Assembly (NCBI GenBank): GCA_937911935.1
Contig: CALDQH010000057.1
Coordinates: forward strand, 1-33,114
Reading direction: 5' to 3'
From: an uncultured Bacteroidales bacterium
Lineage (GTDB): Bacteria > Bacteroidota > Bacteroidia > Bacteroidales > Paludibacteraceae
DNA: 33,114 bases
Position numbers and translations under genes: made by a program
The notes under the pieces: generated by a model
What the model was told of the DNA's origin: nothing
What the model saw: only the letters and a program-made list of their open reading frames with translations
Databases searched by the model: none
Shown here: piece after piece, positions 32,216 to 33,114 of the stretch
Numbering within the stretch: the first letter of the stretch is position 1
Layout of the letters: each line of letters opens with the position of its first letter

Positions 32216-32860
32216 CTATTTTCCTTGCATACTACGCAACATACGTAATTTTGGATTAGACTCTTCTGTTGGGGATTCTGCTGCTTCATTACCTGAGGTT
32301 TCCACAGGATCTTCCGCCTCTGGTTCTGCTTGCGCTGGTTTCTGATAGGATTGCATTGATGGTGAAGACTCTTTTAGATCAAACTCACCCATTAAATTTA
32401 TTTTTGCCTCTGCAATCTTTTTATCAATTTTTGCCTTATTCTTATCTTTTTTTACAAGCGACAATTTAGGGAGTGGAATTTCCTTTATTTGCACATAATA
32501 TTTTTCTCCTGCAGTGGCGATAATAGTAAGTCCTAACGAAGTCTGCACTGTAGTTGCAGAACTTCCGCTAAAACTATTATTAGAACCAAAGCTAAAATTA
32601 TTTTTCTGATTTGAATTACTATAATTTACATAAACTGTATTTGTCTTTATAATATTTCTTCCCACTGGAATTTGTATATAAAAGTACCCGTCGTTAGCCA
32701 ATTGTTCTAACGATACATAATTCACTATAATTTCATGACTATTTCCTGAAACCAATGAAGAATTGTCACGAATTATGTATAATTCTGCATAATCTTGTGC
32801 ATTTAATGACAATGCCATCACAAAGAATAGCAATGAAAATAAAATCTTTTTGTTTTTCAT
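32216..32860 (-). CDS. small secreted protein, DUF2846-like
   Basis: A 214-aa exported protein. The signal peptide MKNKKILFSLLFFVMALSLNA is followed by a likely cleavage before QDYAEL. The next part (about 22-125) has strands such as AELYIIRDN, LANDGYFYIQIPVGRNIIKT and GEKYYVQIKEIPLP. This resembles the DUF2846 pattern of small periplasmic beta-domains; that match is by eye. The rest is lysine-rich (about 130-150) and then a disordered, acidic, proline-containing tail ending RMLRSMQGK. Function is unknown. It follows a cut gene by 23 bp and has a clear terminator. The region is more AT-rich than the rest of the window. Confidence 0.75.
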   Translation of the reverse strand: MKNKKILFSLLFFVMALSLNAQDYAELYIIRDNSSLVSGNSHEIIVNYVSLEQLANDGYFYIQIPVGRNIIKTNTVYVNYSNSNQKNNFSFGSNNSFSGSSATTVQTSLGLTIIATAGEKYYVQIKEIPLPKLSLVKKDKNKAKIDKKIAEAKINLMGEFDLKESSPSMQSYQKPAQAEPEAEDPVETSGNEAAESPTEESNPKLRMLRSMQGK

Positions 32861-32883
32861 GGTATTTGTTTATTATGGTTATT

Positions 32884-33114
32884 TTATTCTTTTACCTTTC
32901 TATATTTTCCTTCAATCGCTAACATACCAGGAAGTATTTCACCGCCAGATACTTTCTTAAAGGTTGTATAGGAACGATCAGCTCCTTCTGCTTCTTCTAA
33001 TACTGCATTATAACGATTATCCCAAATTTTTCCCTTTTCTGGTTTAATAGTGGCTATATACTTGTAGGTCGTTCTATTTGTTTCTGGATCAATTCGCTTT
33101 TCTACTACCTGAAA
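32884..33114 (-). CDS. 3' end of an unrecognised gene, cut by the window edge
   Basis: The frame is open from the right edge to a TAA at 32884-32886 and gives 76 residues: FQVVEKRIDPETNRTTYKYI at the edge and ending GEILPGMLAIEGKYRKVKE. The composition is hydrophilic and protein-like, and codon use matches its neighbour. I do not recognise a family from this fragment. It lies 23 bp upstream of the secreted-protein gene on the same strand and is probably co-transcribed with it. Confidence 0.7.
   Translation of the reverse strand, partial: FQVVEKRIDPETNRTTYKYIATIKPEKGKIWDNRYNAVLEEAEGADRSYTTFKKVSGGEILPGMLAIEGKYRKVKE

Overview
The window is a gene-dense piece of a Bacteroidota chromosome, most likely order Bacteroidales. 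Four things point there: perfect TAnnTTTG -7 promoter boxes ahead of many genes, start codons without evident Shine-Dalgarno sequences, the block purH-mreB-mreC-mreD-mrdA-rodA read in one direction, and marker proteins resembling PorX, PorE and RprX/RprY. The PorX- and PorE-like proteins suggest a cell with a type IX secretion system (T9SS). No tRNA, rRNA, CRISPR array, transposase or phage gene was found.

Layout. 1-606 (minus) is the start of rsmA/ksgA, cut by the window edge. 648-5556 (plus) holds a GtrA-like protein, a flippase-like membrane protein, a PorX-type response regulator/PglZ protein, an LD-carboxypeptidase and a CPBP membrane protease; the last three are 2-5 bp apart. 5515-9419 (minus) holds an unknown 244-aa protein, a short-chain-type prenyl diphosphate synthase, an acyltransferase-3 membrane protein and D-Ala-D-Ala ligase. 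A 369-bp gap (9420-9788) with repeats precedes gyrB, a LOG-family phosphoribohydrolase and an O-antigen-ligase-like protein (9789-13522, plus). These meet a four-gene minus-strand glycosyltransferase operon (13433-17084) that includes a tandem pair of paralogues. A second, long-chain-type prenyl synthase (17154-18119, plus) follows.

From 18129 to 33114 everything is on the minus strand. In transcription order: a cut gene and a small secreted protein at the right edge; histidine kinase RprX, response regulator RprY and the PorE-like OmpA lipoprotein; thyA; folA; purH; mreB; mreC; mreD; mrdA (PBP2); rodA; and a Cof-type HAD phosphatase.

Together these genes centre on building the envelope: peptidoglycan precursors and elongation (ddl, mreBCD, mrdA, rodA, LD-carboxypeptidase), polyprenyl carriers, surface glycans, and T9SS regulation and anchoring, alongside housekeeping genes (gyrB, purH, folA, thyA, rsmA).

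The most unusual non-coding structure is a set of degenerate arrays with an 8-bp period upstream of three minus-strand genes (ddl, folA, thyA), two of them joined to a CTGAGCTTGTCGA REP-like motif. A second is a 13-bp tandem repeat ending in a perfect 24-bp palindrome upstream of rprX. I found no clear new multi-gene system. The best leads are these repeats, the translationally overlapped rprX-rprY-porE operon, the porX-LD-carboxypeptidase-CPBP operon, and the duplicated glycosyltransferases.
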